A stretch of 64,000 bases of DNA from the NCBI GenBank assembly GCA_900540805.1, contig UQHL01000001.1:62001-126000 (forward strand), given 5' to 3'. Shown here one piece after another: positions 34,130 through 42,356 of the stretch. The notes below the pieces were generated by a model. The model saw only the letters and a list, made by a program, of their open reading frames with translations. It made no database searches and was not told the origin of the DNA. Origin of the DNA: an uncultured Eubacteriales bacterium. GTDB taxonomy: Bacteria; Bacillota; Clostridia; Christensenellales; Borkfalkiaceae. The stretch's first letter is position 1, and every line of letters starts with the position of its first letter. The position numbers and the translations under genes were made by a program.

Positions 34130-35088
34130 CAGTCAAGCCCTCCCGAAACGGAAATCACTTCAAACCTTCTGTCAAACATTATTTTCTCAAGCGTTATTCT
34201 TTCGGTAACCGTTTCTCCGCTTTCTATAACCGCAATGCTGAAATTCACCGTTTTTGAGATATCCTCCGAATCCTTTCCGTACAGACCGTTAAACGGATTG
34301 TGAAAGAACACTTCCACCGTCATCTCAAAATTCGTTATCCGCTTTTTCGCCGTCACCGTCAAGTCGTATTCCTGCGGATTAAAGCTGCTTATGCTGTTAA
34401 CGGAAACCCCGACATATTCGGTATAGTTTTCCGTCGTCACCTCTCTGTCGCGGTTTATATAACCGATCAATCCCGAAATGCGGATCAATAATAGAATGAC
34501 GATAAACGCCGAACAGAGAATATAACCGAACTTGCGCTCCCACGCGGAAAAACCGTTCTGTCCCGACGGATACGTTTCGACGTCGAAATCAATATCCTTC
34601 ATTTTCTCGTGCAGCTTCTCGTAATAGCTCTTTTCTTCCCTGCGGCGCGGCGGGGAAGGGGTTGACGGCGTTTGCTCTGAAAGCGTTTCGGCCTCCGCTT
34701 TCGCCGCGGCTTTTTCGGCCGCGGGCACGGAAATCTTTTCAACGGGTCGGGGAGAAGCCTGCGGCGCAGGAGCGGACTGCTCCGCAAGTCCGGGAGAGGT
34801 CGGCGTAGAAGCGCCTTGCCCCGCAGGGTGCGACTCGGGAAGCTCTCCTGAGGCGCGCGGCGCAGAAAAGGTCTCGGGAGGTTCGTCCTCGCCCTTCAAA
34901 ATCTCCTCGACGCTGACGCCGAGAGCCCGAGAAAGGGGCAGAAGGTATTTCGCTTCGGGAAAAAATCCCGCCTCCCAACACGATACGTCGTACGCGCCCA
35001 CGCCCACCTTTTCCGCAAGCTCGCTCAAAGTCAAATCTAAAGCGATGCGTTTTTCTCTCAAGTAGGCCGCGCTTTTCTTCTCGTCCAT
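34129..35088 (-). CDS. Membrane-anchored XRE-family transcriptional regulator
   Basis: A 319-residue protein with an N-terminal XRE helix-turn-helix (about 8-65: LREKRIALDLTLSELAEKVGV and LPLSRALGVSVEEIL). A Pro/Ala/Ser/Glu-rich linker (about 70-150), one transmembrane helix (188-210) and an extracytoplasmic beta-rich domain of about 105 residues follow. Such a one-component design lets an outside or membrane signal reach DNA. It lies 64 bases after purN and overlaps the next small membrane gene. It is embedded within the purine operon, unusual for the cluster. Target genes are unknown; the operon itself is one candidate. Confidence 0.8.
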   Translation of the reverse strand: MDEKKSAAYLREKRIALDLTLSELAEKVGVGAYDVSCWEAGFFPEAKYLLPLSRALGVSVEEILKGEDEPPETFSAPRASGELPESHPAGQGASTPTSPGLAEQSAPAPQASPRPVEKISVPAAEKAAAKAEAETLSEQTPSTPSPPRRREEKSYYEKLHEKMKDIDFDVETYPSGQNGFSAWERKFGYILCSAFIVILLLIRISGLIGYINRDREVTTENYTEYVGVSVNSISSFNPQEYDLTVTAKKRITNFEMTVEVFFHNPFNGLYGKDSEDISKTVNFSIAVIESGETVTERITLEKIMFDRRFEVISVSGGLD

Positions 35089-35152
35089 TTATTCCCCTCT
35101 TTTCTCTTTCCCCAAACGACAGCTGCAAGCCTTACGCCCTTTTTCCGCAGTT

Positions 35153-35767
35153 TCAGCGGATATAAACCTTACGTCCCTCTTTTGCAACCCTTCCTTCACA
35201 TAACAATTTTACGCATAAGGGCAGAATTTCGTGCTCCGCTTTCAGCACGCGCGCCTGAAGGCTTTCGGGCGTGTCGCCGTCCTCTACCGAAACCGCGCGC
35301 TGCATGACGATTGCGCCCGCATCGACGTCCGCTTCCACAAAGTGGACGGTGGCGCCGCTCACCTTCACCCCGTACCCGAGCGCCGCTTCGTGCACCTTCA
35401 GCCCGTAAAAGCCCTTGCCGCAGAAGGACGGGATCAACGAAGGGTGAATGTTGATGATTTTATCCTTAAAAGCCTCGATGAAGCTTGCGGGGATAATTTT
35501 CAGCCAGCCCGCCAGCACGATATAATCCACGCCGCCCGCCTTGAGAAAAGCCGCAAGCCTTTCATAAAGCTCCTCCAAAGAGGGATAGTCCTTTTTGGAA
35601 AACACGGCCGTTTCGATGCCCGCCTTTTTCGCGCGTTCGATCGCGCCTATTCCCTCTTTCGAAGCCACCAGGTATTTGATCTCGCAAAATTTATCCCGCT
35701 CGTTGGCGTCGATGACCGACTGAAAGTCCGTCCCGCCGCCCGAAGCGAACACGGCTATCTTTTTCAT
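35153..35767 (-). CDS. purN: Phosphoribosylglycinamide formyltransferase
   Basis: A 204-residue GAR transformylase using 10-formyltetrahydrofolate. The N-terminus KKIAVFASGGGTDFQSV, the catalytic Asn in IINIHPSLIPSF with the following His, and GATVHFVEADVDAGAIV (catalytic Asp) are all present. ATG 35767 overlaps the purM stop codon as ATGA, which selects this start over the longer frame to 35875. Length is normal. It is the last gene of the purE-C-F-M-N block before the three inserted genes. Confidence 0.95.
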   Translation of the reverse strand: MKKIAVFASGGGTDFQSVIDANERDKFCEIKYLVASKEGIGAIERAKKAGIETAVFSKKDYPSLEELYERLAAFLKAGGVDYIVLAGWLKIIPASFIEAFKDKIINIHPSLIPSFCGKGFYGLKVHEAALGYGVKVSGATVHFVEADVDAGAIVMQRAVSVEDGDTPESLQARVLKAEHEILPLCVKLLCEGRVAKEGRKVYIR

Positions 35768-36789
35768 TTCAGCGTCACGCCCTTGCCTTCCGTCGTCCTG
35801 CCCAGCACAACCACCTCTTCGCCGCTTTCTTTCAGCGAAGCCGCCGCCGCGGCCGCGTTTTCGGGAGAGACGCATACGACCATGCCGATGCCCATATTAA
35901 AGGTGTTGTAAATCTGCTCGTCGGAAATGCCCGCCCGCTCCTGCATCACGCGGAACACTGCGGGGACTTCGTACGAATTTTTATCGATTTCGCAGCCTAT
36001 CCCCTCGGGGAAAATACGCGGAATATTTTCGATAAATCCGCCGCCCGTGATGTGCGCGATTCCCTTTACGGGTACCTTTGCGACCAGCGTCAAAATGCTC
36101 CTGACATAAATTTTCGTCGGGGTAAGCAGCACTTCGGCGGGAGAAGCGCCGAGCCGCTCGTCGTACTTTTCCAGCTCCGCCCTGTCGCTGTCGCCGAACA
36201 GCTTTCTCACCAGCGAATAGCCGTTGGAGTGAATTCCGCTGGATTTAATCCCCAGCAGTACGTCGCCCGCTTGAATATTTTTTCCGTTGATGACCTTCTT
36301 TTTATCGACGATACCGACGGCAAAGCCCGCGAGATCGTATTCCCCGTCGGGATAAAAGCCCGGCATTTCGGCCGTTTCCCCGCCGATGAGCGCGCAGCCC
36401 GCCTGACGGCAGCCTTCCGCGATTCCCTTCACCACCTGCGCCTCCGCTTCGGGATACAGCCGCCCGCAGGCGTAATAATCGAGGAAGAAAAGCGGCTTCG
36501 CGCCCTGGCAGACGATGTCGTTGACGCACATCGCCACCGCATCGATGCCGATCGTGTCATGTTTTTCAAGCAGAAAGGCGTACTTGAGCTTGGTGCCCAC
36601 GCCATCGGTGCCCGCCACCAGAACGGGTTCCTCCATCTTCTCGCCCGAAATCGAGTAAAATCCGCCGAACGAGCCGATGTCGCCAAGCACGTTATCGTTA
36701 TACGTCGTCTTGACGTACTTTTTCATCAGATCCACCGCTTTATAGCCTCTCGTCACATCTACGCCGCTGTCTTTATAGGAAATTGCCAT
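35764..36789 (-). CDS. purM: Phosphoribosylformylglycinamidine cyclo-ligase
   Basis: A 341-residue AIR synthetase that closes the imidazole ring from FGAM with ATP. Diagnostic segments are YKDSGVDVTRGYKAVDLMK near the start, LVAGTDGVGTKLK, ALIGGETAEMPGFY and HITGGGFIENIPR. Length is normal for the family. The ATG at 36789 has GAGGAG about nine bases upstream. It overlaps purN by ATGA and follows purF by 32 bases in the same operon. Confidence 0.96.
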   Translation of the reverse strand: MAISYKDSGVDVTRGYKAVDLMKKYVKTTYNDNVLGDIGSFGGFYSISGEKMEEPVLVAGTDGVGTKLKYAFLLEKHDTIGIDAVAMCVNDIVCQGAKPLFFLDYYACGRLYPEAEAQVVKGIAEGCRQAGCALIGGETAEMPGFYPDGEYDLAGFAVGIVDKKKVINGKNIQAGDVLLGIKSSGIHSNGYSLVRKLFGDSDRAELEKYDERLGASPAEVLLTPTKIYVRSILTLVAKVPVKGIAHITGGGFIENIPRIFPEGIGCEIDKNSYEVPAVFRVMQERAGISDEQIYNTFNMGIGMVVCVSPENAAAAAASLKESGEEVVVLGRTTEGKGVTLK

Positions 36790-36821
36790 GCCTTTTTCTC
36801 CTCTTTTCTGTTGTCTTTATT

Positions 36822-38252
36822 TTATTCAAATTTGAATTTGCTGGGTTTATAGCCCTCCAGGCTGTAGGGATATTCCCCGTTGAAACAGCCGAGGCAGAAC
36901 CCGATTTTCGCGTCTTTGCAGCTTTCCACCAGCTGTTCCACCGTCAGATATTTCAGCGAATCCGCGCCGAGATACTCGCAGATTTCTTTTTCCGTCTTGT
37001 TGGCGCCGATCAGCTGGCTGTACGACTGCATATCGATGCCGAGATGGCAGGGGTGTTTGATCACGGGCGAACATATGCGCACGTGCACCTCTTTCGCGCC
37101 CGCGTTTTTCAGCATGCGCACGATCCGCTTCGACGTGGTGCCACGCACGATCGAGTCGTCGATCAGCACCAGCCGCTTGCCCTGAATATTTGCCCTCAAG
37201 GGGTTCATTTTGACGTTGACGCTGTTTTCGCGCATCTTCTGGTCGGGCTGAATGAAGGTTCTGCCGACGTAGCGGTTTTTTTCCAGCGCCTCGACGTACG
37301 GGATTCCCGACGCCTGCGAATAGCCTCTCGCCGCGACGAGGGCGGAATCGGGTACGCCCGAAACGATGTCCGCGTCCACGGGATAGTTTTCCGCGAGAAT
37401 TTTTCCCGCCAGCATGCGGGTCTGATAGACGCTGCCGCCGTCCAGAATACTGTCGGGGCGGGAAAAATACACCCACTCGAAAATACATGCCGCGCTCTTG
37501 CATTTCTTTTTGCATTCCATATGATAGGAATGCATGCCCGAGCTGTCCACCACCAGCACCTCCCCCGGCTCCACGTCGCGGAGGAAATTGGCGCCCACGG
37601 CGTCGAGCGCGCAGCTTTCGGAGGCCACCACCACGTCGTCCATCAGTTCGCCCACGCAGAGGGGGCGGATACCGTAGGGGTCGCGCACGGCGATCAGCTT
37701 ATCCGCCGTCATCACCACCAGCGCGTACGAGCCCTTGAAGCACTCGCACGCCCTGAGCACGCCGCGCACGATGTCGCCGTCGGAATACTTGTTGATGAGC
37801 ATCGCCATCGCTTCCGAATCGATCGTCGTCTGAAAGACGGCGTTATCCGCGATGAGATCGGCGCGAAGCTCGTCCGTGTTGGTGAGGTTGCCGTTGTGCG
37901 CGAGGGCCATTTTTCCGCATTTGCCCGTAAATACGATGGGCTGGGCGTTGACCAGCAGGCTGGCGCCCGTCGTCGAATAGCGCACGTGCCCGACGGCGAT
38001 ATCCCCCTCGGGCAGAGAGGCGAGCGCCCCGCCCGAAAACACGTCGGGAATCAGGCCCATACCCTTATAGTATTCCACCTTATTCGCGTACGCGACGGCG
38101 ATGCCGCAGCTTTCCTGGCCGCGGTGCTGAAGGGCGTACAAGCCGTAATACACGGTGTTGGCGACGTCGCGCGTTTCCGCGGAATACACCCCGAATACGC
38201 CGCACTCCTCGTGCATACTGTCGAGCATGGGTTTCGAATCTCTCAAATACAT
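36822..38252 (-). CDS. purF: Amidophosphoribosyltransferase
   Basis: A 476-residue glutamine PRPP amidotransferase, the first committed step of purine synthesis. Residues 1-16 form a propeptide; the nucleophile Cys17 in EECGVFGVY should be exposed by its removal. The PRPP loop VLIDDSIVRGTTS is present. Cysteines in SAACIFEWVYF and in the C-terminal CKDAKIGFCLGCF match the iron-sulfur type found in Bacillus. ATG 38252 is chosen because AAAGGAC precedes it and the propeptide length is right. It lies between purC and purM. Confidence 0.96.
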   Translation of the reverse strand: MYLRDSKPMLDSMHEECGVFGVYSAETRDVANTVYYGLYALQHRGQESCGIAVAYANKVEYYKGMGLIPDVFSGGALASLPEGDIAVGHVRYSTTGASLLVNAQPIVFTGKCGKMALAHNGNLTNTDELRADLIADNAVFQTTIDSEAMAMLINKYSDGDIVRGVLRACECFKGSYALVVMTADKLIAVRDPYGIRPLCVGELMDDVVVASESCALDAVGANFLRDVEPGEVLVVDSSGMHSYHMECKKKCKSAACIFEWVYFSRPDSILDGGSVYQTRMLAGKILAENYPVDADIVSGVPDSALVAARGYSQASGIPYVEALEKNRYVGRTFIQPDQKMRENSVNVKMNPLRANIQGKRLVLIDDSIVRGTTSKRIVRMLKNAGAKEVHVRICSPVIKHPCHLGIDMQSYSQLIGANKTEKEICEYLGADSLKYLTVEQLVESCKDAKIGFCLGCFNGEYPYSLEGYKPSKFKFE

Positions 38253-38367
38253 AGTCCTTTTTTCCTTAAAAAATCGTCGTTTTGCGATACGTCGGCCTCT
38301 TTCCGTCAAAACGGGAAACGCCTCTTTACGGGTCTGTAAAGAGGCATACGCCGCATACGAAAAAGCC

Positions 38368-39078
38368 TTACTTGTTTTCGGAAAGTCTCTTAAACACTTC
38401 CTGATAAGCGTCCTCGACGCCGCCCATATCGCGGCGGAATCTGTCTTTGTCCAGCTTTTCGCCCGTGGTCATATCCCAGAAACGGCAGGTGTCGGGGGAA
38501 ATTTCGTCCGCCAGCACGATTTTGTCGTGGAAACGGCCGAACTCGAGCTTGAAATCGATGAGATTGATATTCATCTTCTTAAAGAACTCGATCATGATTT
38601 CGTCGATGGCAAACGCCATATTTTTGATTGTCTCGATCTCCTCCTTCGTCGCAAGCTCCATGGCGAGGGCATGGTAATCGTTGATCATGGGGTCGCCGAG
38701 ATCGTCGTTTTTATAGCTGAATTCGAGGACGGGGCAGGCGAGCTTGGTGCCTTCGGGTATCCCGAGCCGCTTGGACATGCTGCCCGCGGCGGTGTTGCGG
38801 ATAATCACCTCGAGGGGAACGATCTGCACTTTTTTGACGAGGGTCTCGCGGTCGGAAAGCTCCTCGACGTAATGGGTGGGAATGCCCTTCTTTTCCATCA
38901 GCTGAAACATGAGGTTGCTCATCTTGTTGTTGATGACGCCCTTGCCCGCGATGGTGCCCTTTTTCAGCCCGTTAAACGCCGTGGCGTCGTCCTTATAATC
39001 GACGATAACCAGGTCGGGATCGTTCGTCGAGAATACCTTTTTTGCCTTTCCTTCGTACAGCTGTTCTTTCTTTTCCAT
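38368..39078 (-). CDS. purC: SAICAR synthetase
   Basis: A 236-residue enzyme joining CAIR and aspartate with ATP. The N-terminus EQLYEGKAKKVFSTNDPDLVIVDYKDDATAFNG is split here into its diagnostic parts YEGKAKKV and DYKDDATAFNG. Further segments are VPLEVIIRNTAAGS and LIDFKLEFGR. Length matches the family exactly. GGAG precedes the ATG at 39078 and the gene follows purE by about 45 bases. Cytosolic; part of the same transcript as purE. Confidence 0.96.
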   Translation of the reverse strand: MEKKEQLYEGKAKKVFSTNDPDLVIVDYKDDATAFNGLKKGTIAGKGVINNKMSNLMFQLMEKKGIPTHYVEELSDRETLVKKVQIVPLEVIIRNTAAGSMSKRLGIPEGTKLACPVLEFSYKNDDLGDPMINDYHALAMELATKEEIETIKNMAFAIDEIMIEFFKKMNINLIDFKLEFGRFHDKIVLADEISPDTCRFWDMTTGEKLDKDRFRRDMGGVEDAYQEVFKRLSENK

Positions 39079-39123
39079 TTTTTTATCTCCTGAATTTTTT
39101 TAGTTCCCTGCGTCCTTTATTCT

Positions 39124-39612
39124 TTACAGCATTTCCTGAAGCGCACGGTCGTCGGCGTTGATTTTTTCCCTCATGGCGGCCTTATGCTCCGCCAGCTTTT
39201 CCGCGATTTCCGGATATTTTATCCCGAGGATCTGAAGAGCCAGAAGCCCCGCGTTTTCCCCGCCGTTTACCCCGACGGCGGCCACGGGAATTCCCGAAGG
39301 CATCTGCACGATGGAAAGCAGGCTGTCCAGCCCACCCATCATGTCCGTTTTGACGGGCAGCCCGATGACGGGCAGCGTCGTGGAAGCGGCGACGACGCCC
39401 CCCAGATGCGCGGCCTTGCCCGCCGCGCAGACGATCGCTTCAAAACCGTTTTTTCTCGCGTCGGCCGCAAACGTATGCGCCTCCTCGGGCGTGCGATGGG
39501 CGGAAATTACCCTGACCTCCGTCTCCACGCCGAATTTTTTGAGCACGGCGACGGCGGGTTTCACCACCTCGAAATCCGATTTGCTGCCCATTAAGATCGC
39601 CACTTTAGCCAT
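39124..39612 (-). CDS. purE: N5-carboxyaminoimidazole ribonucleotide mutase
   Basis: A 162-residue class I PurE that isomerises N5-CAIR to CAIR. The substrate loop MGSKSDFEVVKPA, SAHRTPEEAH and GLPVKTDMMGGLDSLLSIVQMP are all present. No purK gene is in the window. It is the first gene of the operon, preceded by a leader of about 300 bases with a consensus-like promoter and a terminator-type hairpin that ends some 35 bases before the ATG. GGAGG lies about 11 bases upstream of the start. Confidence 0.96.
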   Translation of the reverse strand: MAKVAILMGSKSDFEVVKPAVAVLKKFGVETEVRVISAHRTPEEAHTFAADARKNGFEAIVCAAGKAAHLGGVVAASTTLPVIGLPVKTDMMGGLDSLLSIVQMPSGIPVAAVGVNGGENAGLLALQILGIKYPEIAEKLAEHKAAMREKINADDRALQEML

Positions 39613-39647
39613 TGTTCGATTTTACCTCCGAATAAAAATTGCAACGA

Positions 39648-39684
39648 AAAAAGCACAGTCCCTCGTTTCGGCGGACTGTACTTT
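39648..39684 (-). terminator. Terminator-like hairpin (possible attenuator) in the purE leader
   Basis: On the minus strand AGTACAGTCC pairs with GGACTGTGCT around a GCCGAAACGAG-type loop, followed by TTTTTT. It lies after the promoter at 39916-39944 and before purE, so transcripts would have to read through it to reach the operon. Confidence 0.75.
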
Positions 39685-39693
39685 ATAACATTT

Positions 39694-39828
39694 CTAAAGA
39701 ATAACGTGACAAGAAAGGGTGCTATGCGCCTCAAAAATACCTATGCGAAAATCGTTTCCGCGCAGGGAAACGCTGCCCGAGCCCGAGCGCCGAAATCCGT
39801 TATAGCGTTTCATGCCGTTACGTTTCAT
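39694..39828 (-). CDS. Possible 44-codon leader ORF upstream of purE
   Basis: An ORF of 44 codons beginning MKRNGMKRYNGFRRSG and ending in STLSCHVIL. AGAGG lies about ten bases before its ATG at 39828. It lies wholly within the purE leader, between the promoter and the terminator-like hairpin. It could be a translated leader peptide or only a chance frame across a structured RNA such as a regulatory RNA. No protein family is recognised. An internal hairpin CGTTTCC/GGAAACG sits in its middle. Confidence 0.3.
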   Translation of the reverse strand: MKRNGMKRYNGFRRSGSGSVSLRGNDFRIGIFEAHSTLSCHVIL

Positions 39829-39915
39829 CGAATACCAGACCTCTTTGTTTTTTACGTTTTGCGTCCTTTTCGTCTTTTTTCCCCGTTTTTTCCCCAAATT
39901 CGATTTTACGACTTT

Positions 39916-39944
39916 ATTATACCAAAAACGGACGGGAAATGCAA
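39916..39944 (-). promoter_or_regulatory. purE: Promoter of the purine operon leader
   Basis: On the minus strand TTGCAT (39939-39944) and TATAAT (39916-39921) are 17 bases apart. Transcription would begin near 39909, giving a leader of about 297 bases before purE. Confidence 0.75.
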
Positions 39945-40049
39945 ACGGCTGACAGGTAAATTGCTTTCTCACTTTTCTTTGTAATTTTTTAACAAATCAA
40001 GTAATAAATTTGTCAAATCGGCCTTTTCGGGAAAAAAATCCCCCTGTGT

Positions 40050-40078
40050 TTGACAAAATCGAACATTCGTCCTATAAT
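40050..40078 (+). promoter_or_regulatory. Consensus sigma-A promoter of the ECF S-component gene
   Basis: A perfect TTGACA (40050-40055) and a perfect TATAAT (40073-40078) are 17 bases apart. The leader of about 45 bases is too short for any known vitamin riboswitch. Confidence 0.9.
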
Positions 40079-40130
40079 GTATCACAAAATAAACATTCCG
40101 CTTTTCATGCGGAAAAAGGAGCGGATTTTT

Positions 40131-40718
40131 ATGATCTGTATGCAAAACGACGCGCCCGCGTCGGGCTCCGGACGTTCGGCGGGCATTTCTCTCGCCAAGC
40201 ATCTTTCCTTCACTGCCGTCCTCGCGGCGCTGTGCTGTGTTTCCACCGTATTTTTCGTCGTTCCCCTGCCCGCGTCGGGCTATTTCAATATGGGCGACGT
40301 GTTCGTCCTTCTTTCGGGCTGGCTTCTGGGGCCTTTATACGGCGCCGCGGCCGCGGGCCTGGGCACCATGCTGGCGGACGTCGTCGGCGGCTACGCCTCC
40401 TACGCCCCCGCCACCCTGGTCATCAAGGCGGTTATGGCCGTCGCCGCTTATTTCGTTTCCCGACTGCTGAAAAAAGCAATCCGCAGGGAGAAGCTGGACG
40501 TTCTGCCCCGCGCCGTCTCCGCGCTGGTGGGCGAGGCTCTCATGGTGCTGGGCTATTTCTTTTTCGAGGGCGTTCTGCTCGGCATGGGCATGGGCGCCGC
40601 GCCGAATCTCCTCGGCAACGCCCTTCAGGGCGTCTGCTGTTTCCTCATCGCGGTAATCCTCATCGGCGCGATCTACCCTATAAAGCCCGTCCGCGGCTTC
40701 TTTCCCAAGCTCGGCTGA
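40131..40718 (+). CDS. ECF transporter S component (vitamin or precursor uptake)
   Basis: A 195-residue integral membrane protein with about six hydrophobic segments. The start LAKHLSFTAVLAALCCVSTVF and the Gly/Asp segment YFNMGDVFVLLSGWLLGPLYG are typical of energy-coupling-factor S components, which bind a vitamin or similar small solute and dock on a shared EcfA/A'/T module. That module is not in this window. ATG 40131 lies nine to ten bases after AAGGAG; a second ATG nine bases on is possible. The substrate cannot be assigned: there is no riboswitch and no metabolic neighbour. A bidirectional terminator follows. Confidence 0.82.
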   Translation: MICMQNDAPASGSGRSAGISLAKHLSFTAVLAALCCVSTVFFVVPLPASGYFNMGDVFVLLSGWLLGPLYGAAAAGLGTMLADVVGGYASYAPATLVIKAVMAVAAYFVSRLLKKAIRREKLDVLPRAVSALVGEALMVLGYFFFEGVLLGMGMGAAPNLLGNALQGVCCFLIAVILIGAIYPIKPVRGFFPKLG

Positions 40719-40736
40719 CTTCTTTTCCCATAAATG

Positions 40737-40772
40737 AAAACGACGGAGAAATTTCTCCGCCGTTTATTTTTT
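40737..40772 (+). terminator. Terminator between the ECF S-component and DUF3788 genes (bidirectional)
   Basis: AAACG-CGGAGAAATTTCTCCG-CGTTT hairpin with single mismatch positions, flanked by A-rich and T-rich tails. It serves the converging genes on both sides. Confidence 0.8.
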
Positions 40773-41181
40773 ACAAACATTTCAACGCCAGCAGCGTCTC
40801 CGCGTCGGCGAGCTGCTCCCGATCGGTAACGCGGTAATGGATCCAGCCGCCGTCGCCGCAGGGATACTTGCGATCGATATATTCCCGCGCATAGTCCCGC
40901 AATCGGGGATACGCCGTCTCAAACTGTTTATCCGTCAGCCTCATCATCACGGTAAACGCGCCCTCCTCGGCAAAAATATAACACATCAGCTTTTTCTTCT
41001 TTCTGTGCGCAATCCCCCAGCCATAATTATTCCCGTAGGGAAAAGCGATTTTCCGCTCCGTGCGATAGGTCCGAGCCAGCCATTCGTCGAGTGCGGCAAA
41101 CAATTCCGAATTGCCGCCGCAGTACGCGGCCATTTCCTCCCGCGTCGGCTGTTTCCGCTTATCGAGCATACGTCCGTACAT
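40771..41181 (-). CDS. DUF3788 family protein
   Basis: A 136-residue cytosolic protein matching DUF3788. The typical YGWGIAHRKKKKLMCYIFAEEG and GGWIHYRVTDREQL segments are both present. The family is common in Clostridia and Bacteroidetes and has no known function. GGGAGG lies eight bases before the ATG at 41181. It follows the SpoIIE-type phosphatase gene by about 40 bases and may be in its operon. It ends in the bidirectional terminator. Confidence 0.82.
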   Translation of the reverse strand: MYGRMLDKRKQPTREEMAAYCGGNSELFAALDEWLARTYRTERKIAFPYGNNYGWGIAHRKKKKLMCYIFAEEGAFTVMMRLTDKQFETAYPRLRDYAREYIDRKYPCGDGGWIHYRVTDREQLADAETLLALKCL

Positions 41182-41221
41182 AAAGGGCCTCCCTGAAAGT
41201 TAATCGTCCCGCCTCCCGCGC

Positions 41222-42310
41222 TTATAAATCGAACGCGATCGCGGTGATATCGTCGGAAAAAGCGCCGCCCGAAAAGACGGTGAGCGCGGTTTTAAGCTTG
41301 CCTATAAAATCCTCCGCGCCCCGCGACTGAAGCAGAACGCTTTCGGCGCGTTCGATGCCGAACTGCTCCCCCGCGGAATTGGCGCACTCCGTCACGCCGT
41401 CGGTCAGCAGCACCAGCACGTCTCCCTTTGCGAAAGGAAGCTCCCGTTCCTCATAGACGAAATCGGGCATCCAATTGGAAATAGGCGGCGCGGGGGATTC
41501 GATTTCATTGATCCCCAATCCGTTTTTCAGCAGAATGGGCGCATTGTGCCCCGCCGCCGCGTAACGGAGCTTTTTTTCCCTATCGTCGATGCGTACCGCC
41601 GCAACCGTGATATACGACCGCTCGTCCAAATTGAGTTCGCGGAATTTACTGCTCAAAAGGCTGAGCGCGCGCGCCAACGAGGTCTGTTTTTTATCGAAGC
41701 CCGCCTTGACAAACGCGGACAGCATTCCCGCGGATATCCCCTTTCCCGACACGTCGGCAAGGACGCCGTAGGTCTGTCCGTCCAGCTCGTAAACGTCGGG
41801 CAGATCGCCGCCGATTTCGAGACAAGGAATATACATGTACGAATAAGGAATCCCCCCCATGCTCTTTCCCGCGGGCAAAAGCCGCTGCTGCATGCGCTGT
41901 GCCGAAAGCATCTCCCGCGCGATCTCCGTCTGATAGGTGCCGTCGGTGAGTCCGAGAAACAATTTTCCGCTTTCGTCCGCAGGCAAAATCCGGATACGGA
42001 CGGTGATTTTGTCCGTTCTGTCCGCATGGCGCACGCTCGTCGAAACGGTATCCGCTTTTTCCTTTCCGTCCTTCACCGCCGCCAGCATGACGTTTCTGAA
42101 AGCGCAATATGCGCAGGACGCCCCTTGGCCGCATTCCTCCGCGCTCTCGCCGCAGCCGAGCGTCTCTTTAAGCTTCCCCCTTTGCTTTGCCTTATCCGAA
42201 AACGAACGCCGAAAAGCCTCGTTGGTAAAACGGACGCGCAATTTGTCGTCGAATACAAACACCCCCGCGGGCATCCGATCGAGTATTTTTTTATACATAC
42301 CGCCAAACAT
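41222..42310 (-). CDS. PAS domain plus SpoIIE-type PP2C serine phosphatase
   Basis: A 362-residue signalling phosphatase. The N-terminal PAS-like domain (about 5-125) carries a four-cysteine motif (Cys53, Cys60, Cys66, Cys69) that could hold a metal or iron-sulfur cluster. The C-terminal PP2C/SpoIIE domain has GGD (Asp169), ADVSGKG (Asp186), AAGHNAPILL and LLTDGVTE, so its metal centre appears intact. It probably dephosphorylates an anti-sigma-factor antagonist in response to redox or ligand, by family analogy. GAGAGG lies about 12 bases before ATG 42310. The gene lies between the lipid kinase and DUF3788 genes on the same strand. Confidence 0.87.
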   Translation of the reverse strand: MFGGMYKKILDRMPAGVFVFDDKLRVRFTNEAFRRSFSDKAKQRGKLKETLGCGESAEECGQGASCAYCAFRNVMLAAVKDGKEKADTVSTSVRHADRTDKITVRIRILPADESGKLFLGLTDGTYQTEIAREMLSAQRMQQRLLPAGKSMGGIPYSYMYIPCLEIGGDLPDVYELDGQTYGVLADVSGKGISAGMLSAFVKAGFDKKQTSLARALSLLSSKFRELNLDERSYITVAAVRIDDREKKLRYAAAGHNAPILLKNGLGINEIESPAPPISNWMPDFVYEERELPFAKGDVLVLLTDGVTECANSAGEQFGIERAESVLLQSRGAEDFIGKLKTALTVFSGGAFSDDITAIAFDL

Positions 42311-42356
42311 GATCCGTCTTTTCCTCTCTTTGTCCTTTCTCTCCGCATTTCCCGCG

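Noticed and set aside
39613..39910. Purine or ZTP riboswitch before purE
   Set aside because: The conserved loop sequences of the purine aptamer and the ZTP core were searched by eye and not found. The leader is kept as an open finding.
40079..40130. Vitamin riboswitch before the ECF S-component gene
   Set aside because: The leader of about 45 bases between the promoter and the start codon is too short for TPP, FMN, cobalamin or preQ1-type elements with an expression platform.
40010..40837. 275-codon plus-strand ORF overlapping the ECF S-component gene in another frame
   Set aside because: The alternative frame gives a six-helix membrane protein with promoter and ribosome binding site; this one is Arg-rich and runs past the terminator.
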